Assembly: GCA_963682055.1 (NCBI GenBank) | Contig: OY821746.1 | Location: 23,750,481 to 23,814,480, forward strand | DNA from: Primula veris | Taxonomy: Eukaryota; Streptophyta; Magnoliopsida; Ericales; Primulaceae | Reading direction: 5' to 3' | DNA length: 64,000 nucleotides | Shown: in pieces, positions 48,839-60,144 of the stretch | Layout: each line of letters opens with the position of its first letter | How positions within the stretch are numbered: position 1 is the first letter of the stretch | Translations under genes and position numbers: made by a program | The notes under the pieces: model-generated | The model's database searches: none | What the model saw: only the letters and a program-made list of their open reading frames with translations | What the model was told of the DNA's origin: nothing

Positions 48839-49034
48839 ATTGTATGATATTATTGGACTATTGAGCTTGGGCTTTATGAGCTTTTGTTGGGCTCAAGTGG
48901 TCTTGTAAGCCTACCCCTCTATCTATATAAAGAGGTTTAGAGGTCTTATATCTTGAACCATTCATTGATCAATAATACTATTGTTCTCTCTCTACTTCCG
49001 TCTCTATATCTATACTGAGCTAATAAGACTCACA
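48839..49034 (+). repeat. Probable 3' LTR of the Copia relic
   Basis: A roughly 200-bp segment after a degraded polypurine tract contains GGGCTTTATGAGC, TATATAAAGAGG and CTCTCTCTACTTCCGTC, and ends AGACTCACAACA. Promoter-like TATA and the CA end fit an LTR. There is no second LTR to compare, so the limits are approximate. Confidence 0.5.
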
Positions 49035-49035
49035 A

Positions 49036-49901
49036 CAATATCTAAATAAATATAATAAAAAAAGGTCCAATTTAACAATTGTAATGAGTTAGTATGAGTA
49101 AAAATCTCATTTTGTCAAATTTGATACAAATTCTTGTTGGGTTGAAATTATACATAATTTTAGGCATATAATTCAATTTAAATAAGAATTATAAATATAA
49201 CAACACTTTGCAAATTATATCAACACTTTGCAAATCTAAAACTGACAAATGTAGTATCAAAAAACATGTAAAGTGTGTAAGTAAACATGTCACTTTATTG
49301 CTTATGTGGCACTTATAGTTACCAAAAATAATGTATACCATCGTAGATGCTTTAATAAGGTCGCAAAGCTTTCTCTGACGAGTATTTAATAACAGCTCGG
49401 ACCGTAAACTCTTAAGCTTAATGTACTCGTCAAAGGTATTAAATTGAACAAATAATATTTATTTATTTGTAATTATTTAAGTTTAGGATGGATCATGAGT
49501 TTTCCGTTACAACCCAGGTTTTTATCACGTAGACAACTATCTATTCGTGCATATAATTCACGCAAATTTTCCTCGTCTAATATCGTTTTGTTCGGATGGA
49601 GAGGTTTCATCTTATTTATGTTAACGCTATGTACCCAACAAACAATATCCCCTGAGCCCGATTGCAGACTTTTCCCAAAATGAGTACTGCTAAAATAAAG
49701 TCACGATAGATAATTTGCAACAGTATTAGAAAAATAATTATTCAACCTTTCCCAGATTTGTCAAATTCCAATCAATTAAATTTGCATTTACTCACAAAGT
49801 GATACATATAAGTATTTATCGATCCCTCTTTCTTGAAAATTTACTAAGTGACTTCTTCAACCTTGTACAAAAACGTATCGATAATTGTTTAGAACAATGT
49901 T
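49036..49901. other. Spacer downstream of the hydrolase gene
   Basis: AT-rich and non-coding. It includes a small duplication ACACTTTGCAAAT (about 49203-49232). The open frame at 49495-49683 has no supporting features. Confidence 0.5.
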
Positions 49902-52900
49902 TCAGTTACACGAGAGAAGATCAAGCCACGGCAGCACCTTGTCGTGTACCAGCTCAGGTCTATCGTCATGTGGACAGTGCCCAACACCTTCAAGAACCAA
50001 GAGTGAAAAATCCGGCAATTGATTTTGTAGAGATAAGAAATATTGTCCAACAGGGCCGTCAAGTGGGGTTAAAGTGTCTTCGTCGCCCCATAAAACAAGT
50101 ACAGGTATTGAAAGCTTCGGCATCAACTGCACCGGATTTGGTCCAGGTGGTCCCGTCACGATAGACACAAATGCATCAAGTGCCCCATCTTCTAATGCAG
50201 GTTCCCGGATAATCTACAACCATTACATGATTATTCTTTTAGAGAACGATTTTATAACCGTTAAGAAAAAAATGAAAATGAAGCGATTCTGAGAGCCACC
50301 TGGGTGCAACAGAGTGACTGACCCCTTCTTTAGGTAGTTTTTTTTTTCAGTCTTACTGAAAAGTTGTGTACTTTTCATTTTTAACACGATAAAAAATGTC
50401 AAAAGAATCTATTAACCTATGTAGAAAGGTAGTCTCTGTACGACTTACGTGACATTTAAGGGCATATGAAAACCTTACAATCAGGGGCGGAGGCAGGGGG
50501 GTGCCAGGGCTGGCAACCGCCACCCCGGAAATTTTAAAACATTTTTTTTATATAGAAAAATTCTGACATTTAAGGTTTTATATATTAATAGCCCCCAATA
50601 AACAAATTGTAATTTGGTTCATTTGGTAAACATAAATTATTTGTGTGCCCAAAGTCCCTAATTCTTGTCTCGTGGTTATTTTTACTCTACATTTAATTAA
50701 TATTTATTTACTGTTTGACTTTTCCATTAATTGTATCTTTTAGGTAATATAACAAAATTTATAAATAAAAAAGGTTTATAAATAAATTTTGAATTAATGG
50801 ACAAGTCAATTGAGCTTTTAAGCTCCGGGTTTCTTTGGTTTTTTGTACGATTATTGTACTAACGGGTAAAAAAAAATCAACAGTTCTCCCAAGAATTTAA
50901 TCCTGGTTCCGTCACTCATTACAATCCGATGTATACAAAAGATAACTGTACTGGGAGTTACCATGGTTACTGGTACTACATAAAATCAGAAAAGAAAGAA
51001 AAAGACGCACCTCAATTAGATCTTCATCCACAGATGGCTTATTTGCATAGACAGACAATAAGATATTTCTCAGGTTTTCTCTGCATCAGTGAAATTAAAA
51101 CTTCAGTGTTCATCTCTCACTAGCTACTTGTTCAGACTAAATGAAACAGAAACAAACACCGTACCTTCGTCTAACACGCTCAAAGAGAAATGACGCAATA
51201 GCCTTTTGCTTCAATAAAAAGTCGATTAGCCAAAGCAAGGGTGACAACAACTTAATTCTCCAATCATCGACAATGGCCTTATTGTTCATTCCACCAGCGC
51301 AGTTTAAGAGAATAAGCCCTCGAACCAAGGACCGAGTAGACTCTGGTTAGATAAAAAAAAAACCCATTAATGTAACTGACATGCTATCAAGTATCCTTAC
51401 ACTTTGGAAATGATTATATTGGCGTCGCTTGGTTGTATCTTATAAGTACAAAAATTAGTTGATTGATAGCGATAGAAAAACCTAATATTTAGTAACACTT
51501 ATATGTGCCTTTTGGTAGAAGACAAAATACTTACTTTTTGTAATAAGGATTATGAAATGTACTCTATTTGATAGTAGTGTACAATAGGTAAATATTATCA
51601 ATCCTTACTTTCCAAAAGTAAAAATGGTTTTCCTCCAAAATTTAAGTCGTGTACCAAACACATTTTACAAATAAAGTAAAATGTATATTGAAATAAACTT
51701 TTTTAGTACTCCAAACAAACCTAATCAAGGAACAAAAGAAGCGATATTGTATCAAATTGGAAGAATGATATACCTGAGGCAGCTATAACACAAGCAAGAC
51801 TTCCAATAGAGTTTCCTATTAGTACAGTTGGCCGTTGAACAATTTCATCCAAGAAATCCAGAATTAGCTGGCAATATGGATATTTCGTTGCATCAGGAGA
51901 CAATACAGGGTCTAAAGAATGTGCCGCTAAACATTAGAAAAATTAAATTTTAATAACCAATGCATCGTCTTCAAACTGTTGGAAAATTACCTGAGACCAC
52001 ACTTCCATCATATACTCAAAGCCTGCAGGTTTATCAGAAGCACCAAAGCCGATTAGGTCAATTGCATAAACAGTTCGATTTTGAGCGAGGGTAGGGATAT
52101 TCCTGAAATAACCTCAAATGGTCAATAATCCATGTATGCCCCGGAAACTCCACAAAATATTTGGCAGCCCCTTAATTTTACTTGGCAGCTTCTTCCAAAA
52201 ATATATTCTATGACAACCCCAAACATGCAGTTCTAGTTCCGCGGAGGGTAACTCGCATACCCTCATTCAAACTCAGGCTCTAAGTTTACGACAAGTCACA
52301 TATCATGTATGAGCTTCAGTACTCTAGAAACAATCTAAGAGGCTGAGAAACTATGACCAATTTTAGGATAGATTTACATAGATCGCTTGGGTGAGAGTGG
52401 AGAACTTCTTGAGAATTTATTAAATATCAAACCAATCAGGGAACTATGAAAATTAAAAAATAAAACATATATGTAAAACCTACTCCCACCCAAGCAGGAT
52501 GTTTATGTAGTTGTGTACAGATCTGTGTGATTGCCATTGTTTTCTAGGATAAAGGTAAAATATTTCAGTCATTTAGTATGTACAAGCAAGGGCGAAGCTA
52601 GGAGTAGGCTTGCCGCTTGCACCACCTCCATATATATAAAACCTCGATTTTAAACATGTAATTGAAGTTTTTTTTTTTTCTTTTTTGTTTTCCGATAGTA
52701 GCCTTTCAACATTCCGCTTAATAAATAAAAAGTTTACATGAATTTCAGCAGCCTCCATATTCTCCATATTGGCAGTGGCGGAACTAGGATGATATCGTTG
52801 GCGGGCGTAGAAAAAAAATGGTTACTAGAATTTTAAGAAAAACAACGTTTAAAATAATTGAAAGCCGAGTTTAAAAGTCTATTCTGAAGTGTTAAAAAAT

Positions 52901-53688
52901 CGAGTTGGTAATTGTAAAAAACACAGTAAATTTAAAATTATAAAGATATTTTTTTGTTTCCTAACATCAAAATGACGTATTCGAACAGTATTTGTAAATT
53001 TTAAGAATAAACATAGAAATACAGGATTGTTGAAAATAAGGAGCAATGAAGTGTTACTCATGTAACTAAATAAACATGAAATAAATAAAAAAGAATAAAT
53101 TGCAATAGTAAATAATCAAACCAATGATCTCTTGTTTAATTTTAGATAGCATTAACAATTGAGCTAACCATGGTTATATATCTTATTGGGGGCAATTAAT
53201 ATATTTAACCTAATTTTCTGAAATTTTCCCTATAAAAAAAATCGTTTTTTTAAAATTTCTGGGGTGGCGATAACCTAAAATTTATATCCGAATGCAGAGT
53301 AATTAATAAAAAAAAACCTGCGCCAATGAGCTACAGAAGCGCCGAAGCCGTGAACAAGGAGGAGCGGAGGGGGAGAATTATCCTCCTTCTGTTCTTGCGG
53401 GCTATAAACAAAGTAATTGATACTGTGGCCTTTCCATATCCACTTAATGCTCCCATCCTTTATCTCTTTAACTTGCAATGGCAATCCCAGCTCAGAGCTA
53501 GTTATGATGGATGAGGCATTTATTTTACAACTAGTACTTTTATTTGTTATAAAGATACCATGTTTTGTGGTAATAGGGGTATAAAGAAAAGGGTACTTGT
53601 TGTTGTTCCAACATGAAAAAGAAGAAAAAGAAGAAAAGGATGTTGGTATTAGTGGCAAGACGATTGCATTCGCAGTTGGTGCTATCAT
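49902..53688 (-). CDS. Plastid alpha/beta hydrolase (pheophytinase/CLD-related family)
   Basis: Six minus-strand exons, 53688-53318, 52102-51991, 51867-51774, 51342-51165, 51080-51011 and 50213-49902, join to 378 aa with GT-AG junctions. The first about 60 residues are Ser/Thr-rich with few acidic residues, like a chloroplast transit peptide. The fold is clear: LLLVHGFGASVAHWRR (oxyanion loop), LIGFGASDKP, nucleophile Ser181 in GNSIGS, LNCAGGMNNKAIVDDWR, Asp321 in LWGDEDTLTP and His354 in GVGHCPHDD. The family includes plastid hydrolases acting on chlorophyll-related phytol esters; that substrate is an inference by similarity. ATG 53688 is the first in-frame ATG. The gene looks complete. Intron 1 carries hAT-like insertions. 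Confidence 0.9.
50482..50917. mobile_element. hAT-type MITE, 436 bp
   Basis: It begins CAGGGGCGGAGGCAGGGGG and ends TCCTGGTTCCGTCACTC, inverted ends of the GGCGGAGCC class. Flanking octamers are CTTACAAT (50474-50481) and ATTACAAT (50918-50925), an 8-bp duplication with one change. It lies in hydrolase intron 5 (50214-51010) and is non-coding. Confidence 0.72.
51343..51773 (-). other. Hydrolase intron 3
   Basis: Non-coding intron of 431 bp. It contains TTGGTTGTATCTTATAAGTAC near 51430 and ACTCCAAACAAACCTAA near 51708-51724, possibly ends of a decayed MITE. Nothing firmer was seen. Confidence 0.5.
52103..53317 (-). other. Hydrolase intron 1, with hAT-like insertions
   Basis: It contains GGGCGAAGCTAGGAGTAGG (about 52590) and CAGTGGCGGAACTAGGATG (about 52774), two starts of the same hAT-MITE terminus class. 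Near the right side is AAATTTCTGGGGTGGCGATAACC (about 53249-53273), which resembles the inverted subterminal part of the element at 50482. Inside it, the minus strand at about 53107-53170 carries a tRNA-like ACCATGGTTAGCTCAATTG and GGTTTGATT pair. The elements are nested and I cannot resolve their limits. Confidence 0.45.
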
Positions 53689-54690
53689 TACTAGTAGTAC
53701 TATACTAACTAACAAGTAACAAGTGAATCTAAAGACAAGAACAAAAGAGAGAGATAAAAATATCTATTGGTTAGTACAATATTTCCCACTGTCACACAAC
53801 ACCACAAGATTTTGTATGCGTCCACGGTGGAAACTAGTTAAATAATCCTCTAATAGCATTCTGTGTCCATATAAACCAACTCTTTAGTACAAGTTATCTA
53901 ATATTGGAAAAATGGTTAGCTAAGAGATAAGCTTAAAGAGATATATAAGGAACTTATAGAGTAAAATTTTAAATATGACACATCAGTTCCATATAAATAC
54001 AAATATAGGTGAATAAAATAATATTCATTTTTCTTTTCTTTTTTTTCTTTTTCTTTTTCTTTGCCTATCTTCCCAAGTTGTGAGCTACAGTAAACCATCC
54101 TACCCATTTCCATATAGGATCGAAATTTACTAACATTTTGTAAGCCTATGTACCCTTAATCGACATAGTTAAACACCATTCGATGCAATTTGATGCTAAT
54201 CGAGACAAAATCGAAGTTGTGGTAGAAAAAACAGGAAAAAAGAAAAACATAAAGAAAAATGAGCCATTAAGTGGCTTGCACAATCACCACAATCATAAAC
54301 GATGATGGTCGACTGCGGAAGAGAGTGTTAGAGTCCGGCAACATCAGTAAAAAGCCATAAACGCATCAGATCTAAATGAAGGTGGAGGTTATAAGGAAAG
54401 GCAGCCAAGGAGATATGTGGAGATTTAGAGAGAGAGTGGTCAAAGTTTAATTGTGAAAGAAATAGAGAGAGTAATTGGTTTTGTTTGCTGAATAAAATAT
54501 TCCTAAAAAACCTTATATTTTTCTACCAAAACTTTCTACATTCATACAACAATCCTATAAATTTTAACTTTCTATAGATATATATGACTTTAGCTAGACT
54601 GTTGGGTAACCATATTTGAAATTACTGTATAGCCTTATATATATAATGAAACAGATGAGAATGCTCAGTACGCGCATAAGCCTAAAATTA
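53689..54690. other. Spacer upstream of the hydrolase gene
   Basis: This is the hydrolase promoter side and upstream DNA. A TTTTCTTTTT-rich tract lies at about 54028-54062. No gene and no element with defined ends was seen. Confidence 0.5.
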
Positions 54691-55660
54691 TAGCGATGTA
54701 TAAAACACTGTTTCAGTATGGCTCATCAAACAAAACATTTTACTGTTTCTATTTTTTTCGATGCTGGATTTTTTCAATGCAATTTTTCCAACTCGGCCGA
54801 CCGATCGGCCAACCTCTGAAAAATTCCAGAAAGGTTGGCTCATACCAAGTTAGAATATTATTACCGATGACACGAATTTTCATTTGCAAATTTTTTTTTA
54901 ACTCAAGAACACTAATCGACTCGATTTTAATGCATTTGCAATTGATATTAAAAGAATTGAGAATTTCGATAATAAGAGAGCCTTACGGAAGAGAGTGATT
55001 TGTGGAGTCTTTGGCTTCTCTCATTGTTTTAAGAATTAAGGTAGCGGTATCCAATTTAATTTTGTTTTGAATACAAACTAGAATAACAATGTTATCTTCC
55101 GTAACATTGGTAAAATTTGAGCTATGAGAGAATATAATTTTAGAGACAACAAAAAAGGCGATTTTATTTTGAAAGTGGAGACCATTAGCTTTTGGCTCTC
55201 CACGATGATCGCGGTGAAACACGGATTGACGAAGTTCAAACATTTTTGACAAATTACACCTATTCAATACTTCCTCGCCTTTTGATACGCCACTAGACTC
55301 TAAATGTAAGAGGTCGCGTAGTTGAAAGACGGAAAAAACTATTTTCTTTTTATTGACATTGGTTGAAAGTTTGAGCTCATTATTGTCATTTGTATAAACA
55401 ATAAGATTTTGATAAAATTGATAAGTTTCATCAATATATATATCATTAGATAAAAAAATCAACTTTTCCCAATTTTGAAAACCGATATTCTCTTTAAAAA
55501 GCGAAAATTTACGAACGAAACTTGCATAATCTAAATATACACGATTGACAATTGTCCTATTCTAGATACAATTATCGGTTTTAGAAGACTTACCCAAACG
55601 AGAAGTGGAGGAGGTGATATCTTTAGAAGTCGCCTTCGAATAGCTTTTCTCTCGAACCAT
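54690..55660 (-). pseudogene. Retroelement gag-like / plant transposon protein, broken
   Basis: From ATG 55660 the minus frame reads MVREKSYSKATSKDITSS, meets one TAG (55564-55562), and continues NRTIVNRVYLDYASFVRKF, NWEKLIFLSND, VFSVFQLRDLLHLESSG and FQNKIAFFVVSKIIF to a TAA at 54983, beyond which the frame stays readable (GSLIIEILNSFN). The order (R...W..L...FY.N...FS..QLRDLLHL...) resembles the 'putative plant transposon protein' domain found in gag regions of some LTR retroelements. Two nonsense codons make it a pseudogene. No protease or polymerase accompanies it. Family assignment is tentative. Confidence 0.5.
54793..54840. repeat. CGATCGG-containing inverted repeat, left copy
   Basis: GGCCGACCGATCGGCC is followed by AACCTCTGAAAAATTCCAGA. 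It shares GGCCGATCGGTCGGCC and TCTGGAATTTTTCAGAG, in inverted orientation, with the block at about 55963-56005. Confidence 0.7.
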
Positions 55661-55959
55661 TTTATTAAATTTGAGAAATTAGGGTTTTTGAGAAACATTT
55701 TATTGAATTTGAGAAATTAGGGTTTTTGAGAAATTAGGGTTTTTTTTCAAAAAAAAATACGAATTGATTTGGGGCAAGTTAATGGATTTTAGGTTGAATT
55801 TATTTGAAATATATGTATTAGGGTGATGAAAATAGAGATTTATAACAAAAAAAAATGATTTTGCTGAAGATTTGATGATTTTTGATGAAATAGGCGAATT
55901 TTTTGGTGTTATAGAGATGCATATATGTATATATGTATGTATACGCAGTGCAAATTTGC

Positions 55960-56095
55960 ACAGGCCGATCGGTCGGCCAACCTCTCTGGAATTTTTCAGA
56001 GATTGTACACAGAACGATCGATCGGAGCTGACGGCCGATCGAATGCTTGGCCGATCGATCGGCTGTGATGGTCGATCGATCGGTCCACAATAAAA
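55960..56095. repeat. CGATCG palindrome cluster, right copy
   Basis: GGCCGATCGGTCGGCC (about 55963) is followed within 130 bp by CGATCGATCGG, GGCCGATCG, GGCCGATCGATCGGC and GTCGATCGATCGG. Such a density of CGATCG is striking in an AT-rich neighbourhood. With 54793-54840 it brackets the gag-like pseudogene. Confidence 0.75.
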
Positions 56096-56139
56096 TTTAA
56101 AAATTTCAACACAGGGGCAATTTGGTAATTTCACAGATA

Positions 56140-56206
56140 AACCGTAAAATTGACTTACGGTTAAACCGTAAGTTTGACTTACGGTTCGTAAGTCAATTTT
56201 ACGGTT
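56140..56206. repeat. Perfect nested hairpin
   Basis: The left arm AACCGTAAAATTGACTTACG (56140-56159) is exactly complementary to CGTAAGTCAATTTTACGGTT (56187-56206). The 27-base interior contains a second perfect stem, AACCGTAAGT with ACTTACGGTT. A further ACGGTT word follows. Confidence 0.85.
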
Positions 56207-56979
56207 CGGAAAAAAATTTCACGGTTTGAGCGTGGAAACAGATAAATTGCAGTGGAAAAATGCAGACTCATTTTTCTCTCATTTACAATGTTATCTTTAT
56301 CTCTCTAAATGAGACTTGCATATCTCCATCCCCAAATTCACATCTCCAATCCATTTTCAACCATCACGGCCAAAGTTCACCGTCGTCAAACCTGAAATAT
56401 CACCTTTCGTTTTCTTCTACCTCCAATCTGCACCCAAACGACATCAATTTAGAACCGATTATATTAGGGTTCATATATTACACAAAAAAAAAAAAAAAAT
56501 CCGCTCATTATTAACGGGAAAAAAATAGAGGACGTGATACTCTCCAATATTTTCATAGATCGAAGGATCTAAGGCCGGAGGCAGTAGCTTGTTAATTTGT
56601 TGTGAAGATTGAACAAGTGAATTAGGTGCGGAGGAGAAAATAAAAAAGGAAAAAAAAAATATTCAATATTTAATTAAATATACAAAAATTTATGCAACAC
56701 ACTGATGTGCAACTTATTAGATTTTTATATAATTTTCCCTTATAAACCCAAATAAGGCTATATTTATACATGAAATTGAAGTGTAGTGGTGAGAATGTTA
56801 GTGCCCCTAATATATTGCAACGTCACTACATAGGCCATGAGTTTCATGGCCTAACTTGCCCCTCAAATAATTACATGCAGTTGTATTTGGAATATTTTTA
56901 CATGAGCATAGTAATTCTTTTATAATCAAGTACCCACGTGTATTAAAGTCATCCCGTAAAAAGTAAAACCCCATCGTCT

Positions 56980-57245
56980 TGTTTGGTTGTAACGGGATTA
57001 GGGCGGAATGTAATTACAAATGGAGCGATTCTCACAAATATTATGTTTGGATGGACAAACATGAATGAGATTATTAGTGATATGAGATACCAAATGACCT
57101 CAAATATGCTCATTTACAATAATAGGAGAGGATGATATTTATAATCTCGATACTACATGTCCACCCTCTCTCACTATCCAACCCCAATTCTGGATGTTTT
57201 TATAGTCTCGGGACTTCTAATCTCGCAGCCAAATAAGGCCCTTGA
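56980..57245. mobile_element. Probable MITE with TTGTTTGGTTG-like ends
   Basis: TTGTTTGGTTGTAACGGGATTAG on the left and the reverse complement CTTATTTGGCTGCGAGATTAG on the right are inverted and about 70-75% alike. No clear target duplication was seen. Non-coding. Confidence 0.4.
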
Positions 57246-58639
57246 GTCTAAAAGGAGGTTCATATAGCAAATGTCACATGCTAACCCTCATTTCACGATA
57301 GTGCCTTACAAACCAACATCATAAGTAATAATATATTGCACTTAGAGACCAAAATTAAATGACATCAACTTATTTAAAAAATGATCAAAAAAGCCCAAGT
57401 AAAGAGACATTTTTTGTTGCTTTGCAATTAATTGATTTTTAATGTTTATTTATTGTTTTGTTTGCCGCGTCGTGTCTTTTATTTTAAAATTTTGTCGTTT
57501 CAGTATGTTAGTTACGCATTTATGTGCATCATAGGTTGTATGCATGCGTGAAATGAAGAACTTAGTCATTGTGTGATAAAACAAACTCATGTGGTGAAAT
57601 ACGACGGCCACACGAAAATATTCAGGAGCGATGAAAGATGACTCATATGGTCTCACAAAATACTAATCTCTCCTTCCTTAAATAATTACGATCTACAAAA
57701 ATACGTATTTGAACTGTATTTTTCATAACTAAACCTCTTAGAATGGGAAAATTTAAAGGTTAATAAAATAGTTCTAGAACTATGTGATTTACTTTCAAAA
57801 ATTTTCATTTGGTGAATATGGATACAAAACTTTTACAAATCAAAGTTGCACGCACAAGTTCGTTTTTTCTTTCTCCGAGTAATTGTTTTTGGTTATAATT
57901 ATTTAGGCGTGGAAGATCATCAAGTCACCATTTTTGTCAATTTAAAACTTAAATAGTTCCCAGAAACTTGGTCTGTATTATCCTGTCGAAACATTCAACC
58001 ATGCAGAGTAGAGGTGATCAATCTCTTTTGTGCCCACTCTCTTTGCTCTGCAACGCAACTGCGATTCACACCTCCCCACCTTTCTACTCTGCCACACTCG
58101 TCCGCACCTCTGAATTGGTCCTCAAAAAGCGGTATTGCACTACAGGTTTTTACGATTCACACAACTTTGTCAAACTAAATCATGATTTAGTGGTATTTGT
58201 CAGTCCTTGTGTCCTAAAAATATATTTCATCATTTAAATTCCAGAAATAGAGATAATTCATCATGACTTGACGAAAATCTTTGAATTTCTTGTTACTATT
58301 CTGATGAACTTATAACTACTCTAGCGTTCCTAAAATATTGAACCCCAAAAGGATATTTTTCTTTTAACCAGTAAGAAAACACAACAGAAAGTTTAGAAAC
58401 AATGTTCTGCGTAATATATCTAACACTGTTTGGGGTTTACTAGAAAAGTAGATAGCACCATTCATCTAATTTACTGTTTACATGCATTGTGACAAACTCA
58501 AGTAATAGTACCTCAAAATTCTAATAATTCTACTCTGGCATACCAAGCACTAGTCTACGAACTACAATTTCAACCATAACAACTAAACTACATACACAAT
58601 CTAAGCAATACACACCATTAGAACCTCAAACAAGAAGAA

Positions 58640-58683
<44 letters not shown>
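58640..58683. repeat. 44-base G homopolymer
   Basis: This is an uninterrupted run of 44 G, preceded by CAAGAAGAA. It lies 10 bp downstream of the stop codon of the minus-strand membrane-protein gene, so it would be a C run at the start of that gene's 3' UTR. Confidence 0.9.
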
Positions 58684-58685
<2 letters not shown>

Positions 58686-58693
58686 CTGTCTCT

Positions 58694-60113
58694 CTAAGTA
58701 TACTTTCCTGCTTCAAAACCAGCAGGACTATTATCAGGTATGTGGTGCTTTGTATAGACACGGTGCCTACGTTCTCTCCCGTATATGACCCAGAAAACAA
58801 GAGAGAGCATAACAGCACCAGAAACCATCACTAGTCCAATGTAGATCGAGTTGCTGTATTTCCTCAAACCAGGGCAATGGTCTCTATAAATGTCGGTAAA
58901 AGTTTGTCGCACAAATGAGCAATCTTGTAATTCAACTAGAAATGGGCCGTAATGGTACAATCCGTAGCTCACATTCACACCAGCAGACATTTGACGATAT
59001 ATATCTGGTGTCAGTCGACCTGTCGTGGTGCAAATGCCACTTCTCGTGACTTGACAAACAAAGTATCCCCAAACCTGAAAAGTGAAATGATACAAGAAAT
59101 CACGACTTCTGCTAAAATTGTGATGTAAATTAGCACTTTCCAAATCATTATCCCAGAAAGATTGTGAAATATGATCAAGTGTTTCCAAATCATTAACCCA
59201 GAATTCTACAAAATAGCACACTCAGGTAGATGGAGTTTGTTTCCTTGGTTTAGATAAAACTTAAGCACATCAAAAAAAAAAAAACTTACAATTAAAAGAT
59301 GTGTTTGGAATGATTTTCATTTTATTTCTCTGTATTGATTTGGATTACAATGCCACATTTATATAAAGTGTGGCTTGATTCAATACAATAAAATCCGTTG
59401 ATGTAAGCCACGATGCAAGGGATTTGACAAACATAAAAAGGAAACAAGATAAATCGAGTAACGGGCTCTTTGCATCAATTATGTTATTGTCTAATATAAA
59501 AACCATGGTCTTTTTTAACAGGACAAGGGATTTAGAGTACCAGGTTTCTTGAGTTCTTTTGCTGCAAATAATCTGTTCTTTTAAGAGCTGACTTAAAAAA
59601 CTCGCTTCGAAGAGAAAAAATTTGATGTAAATCTCTATAAAAACTCGGTTAAAAGCTTAAAGAAAAAGCATAAAAAGCTCGTTTATCGGCCAATAAAGCT
59701 TACGTTTTATTACAATTTTAATGCAGCTCTTGCAAAAACACTCTAGCTACTATTTAAAACACTGCTTTAGAGTATTACTTCAGATTTGAAAGACTGCAAC
59801 GAATAAATAGTGTTCTACGTTTTAATTGTTGGATCTTTGACGTTCCTCCATAAAATTGAAAAAATGGCGAAACAAACAAAAAACTCACAGCTGAACACGT
59901 GTTCTCGAAGGAAAACACGCCTATAAAAAGTTTTAAAAGGCATTTTTCGGATAATGATCATGGGGAAATAAGACCTTCTAAAGAAGCCAAACAGATCCAG
60001 TGTGAAAAATAGATACTGAAATTAAGGTAACTTAGGCTTCGTTTGTCTGCAGATTTTATGATAATAAGTTGGCTTCTTTTGAGAAGCCATAAAACCTAGC
60101 TTCTTTAAATGCT

Positions 60114-60144
<31 letters not shown>

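Larger units (their letters stand above)
44850..49035 (+). pseudogene. Decayed Ty1/Copia retrotransposon
   Basis: Frame-broken remnants appear in Copia order on the plus strand. The integrase core is visible as VMVDASIIWSH and HDPDYPEKSSRLDNAEE at about 46925-47080. The RNase H end is visible as NVG, LSDPHK, HGYVF and TISWRS at about 47770-47860. Little reverse transcriptase remains between them, so there is an internal deletion. Three polypurine-tract-containing repeats follow (48157-48328), then untranslated sequence with ACCGGAGGTTTTTCCCACTGG-like words, and a probable 3' LTR from about 48839 to 49034 with a TATATAAAGAGG box and a CACAACA end. No 5' LTR was found; the left limit is approximate. 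It has no coding capacity. Confidence 0.7.
56207..58693. other. Spacer, gene-poor
   Basis: I see no gene. About 56980-57245 is bounded by TTGTTTGGTTGTAACGGGATTAG and the inverted CTAATCTCGCAGCCAAATAAG, a likely MITE with diverged ends. The right end is the 44-G homopolymer at 58640-58683. Open frames at 57450-57656 and 57968-58237 have no recognisable features. Confidence 0.5.

Noticed and set aside
41672..49355. A single Harbinger element spanning from AAGAACATCTCC to GATGCTTTAA with the Copia relic nested inside
   Set aside because: The two ends match only weakly and the flanking triplets do not clearly agree; too speculative to annotate as one element.
49799..50292. Plus-strand open frames over the hydrolase last exon
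   Set aside because: They are antisense shadows of a well-supported exon with catalytic Asp and His motifs.
55675..55745. Telomere-like repeats (TTAGGGTTTTTGAGAAA)
   Set aside because: Only three spaced TTAGGGTTT words within a local duplication; there is no tandem TTTAGGG array.
58618..58818. Poly-proline open frame at the G tract
   Set aside because: It results from translating the homopolymer; the true frame stops at 58694.
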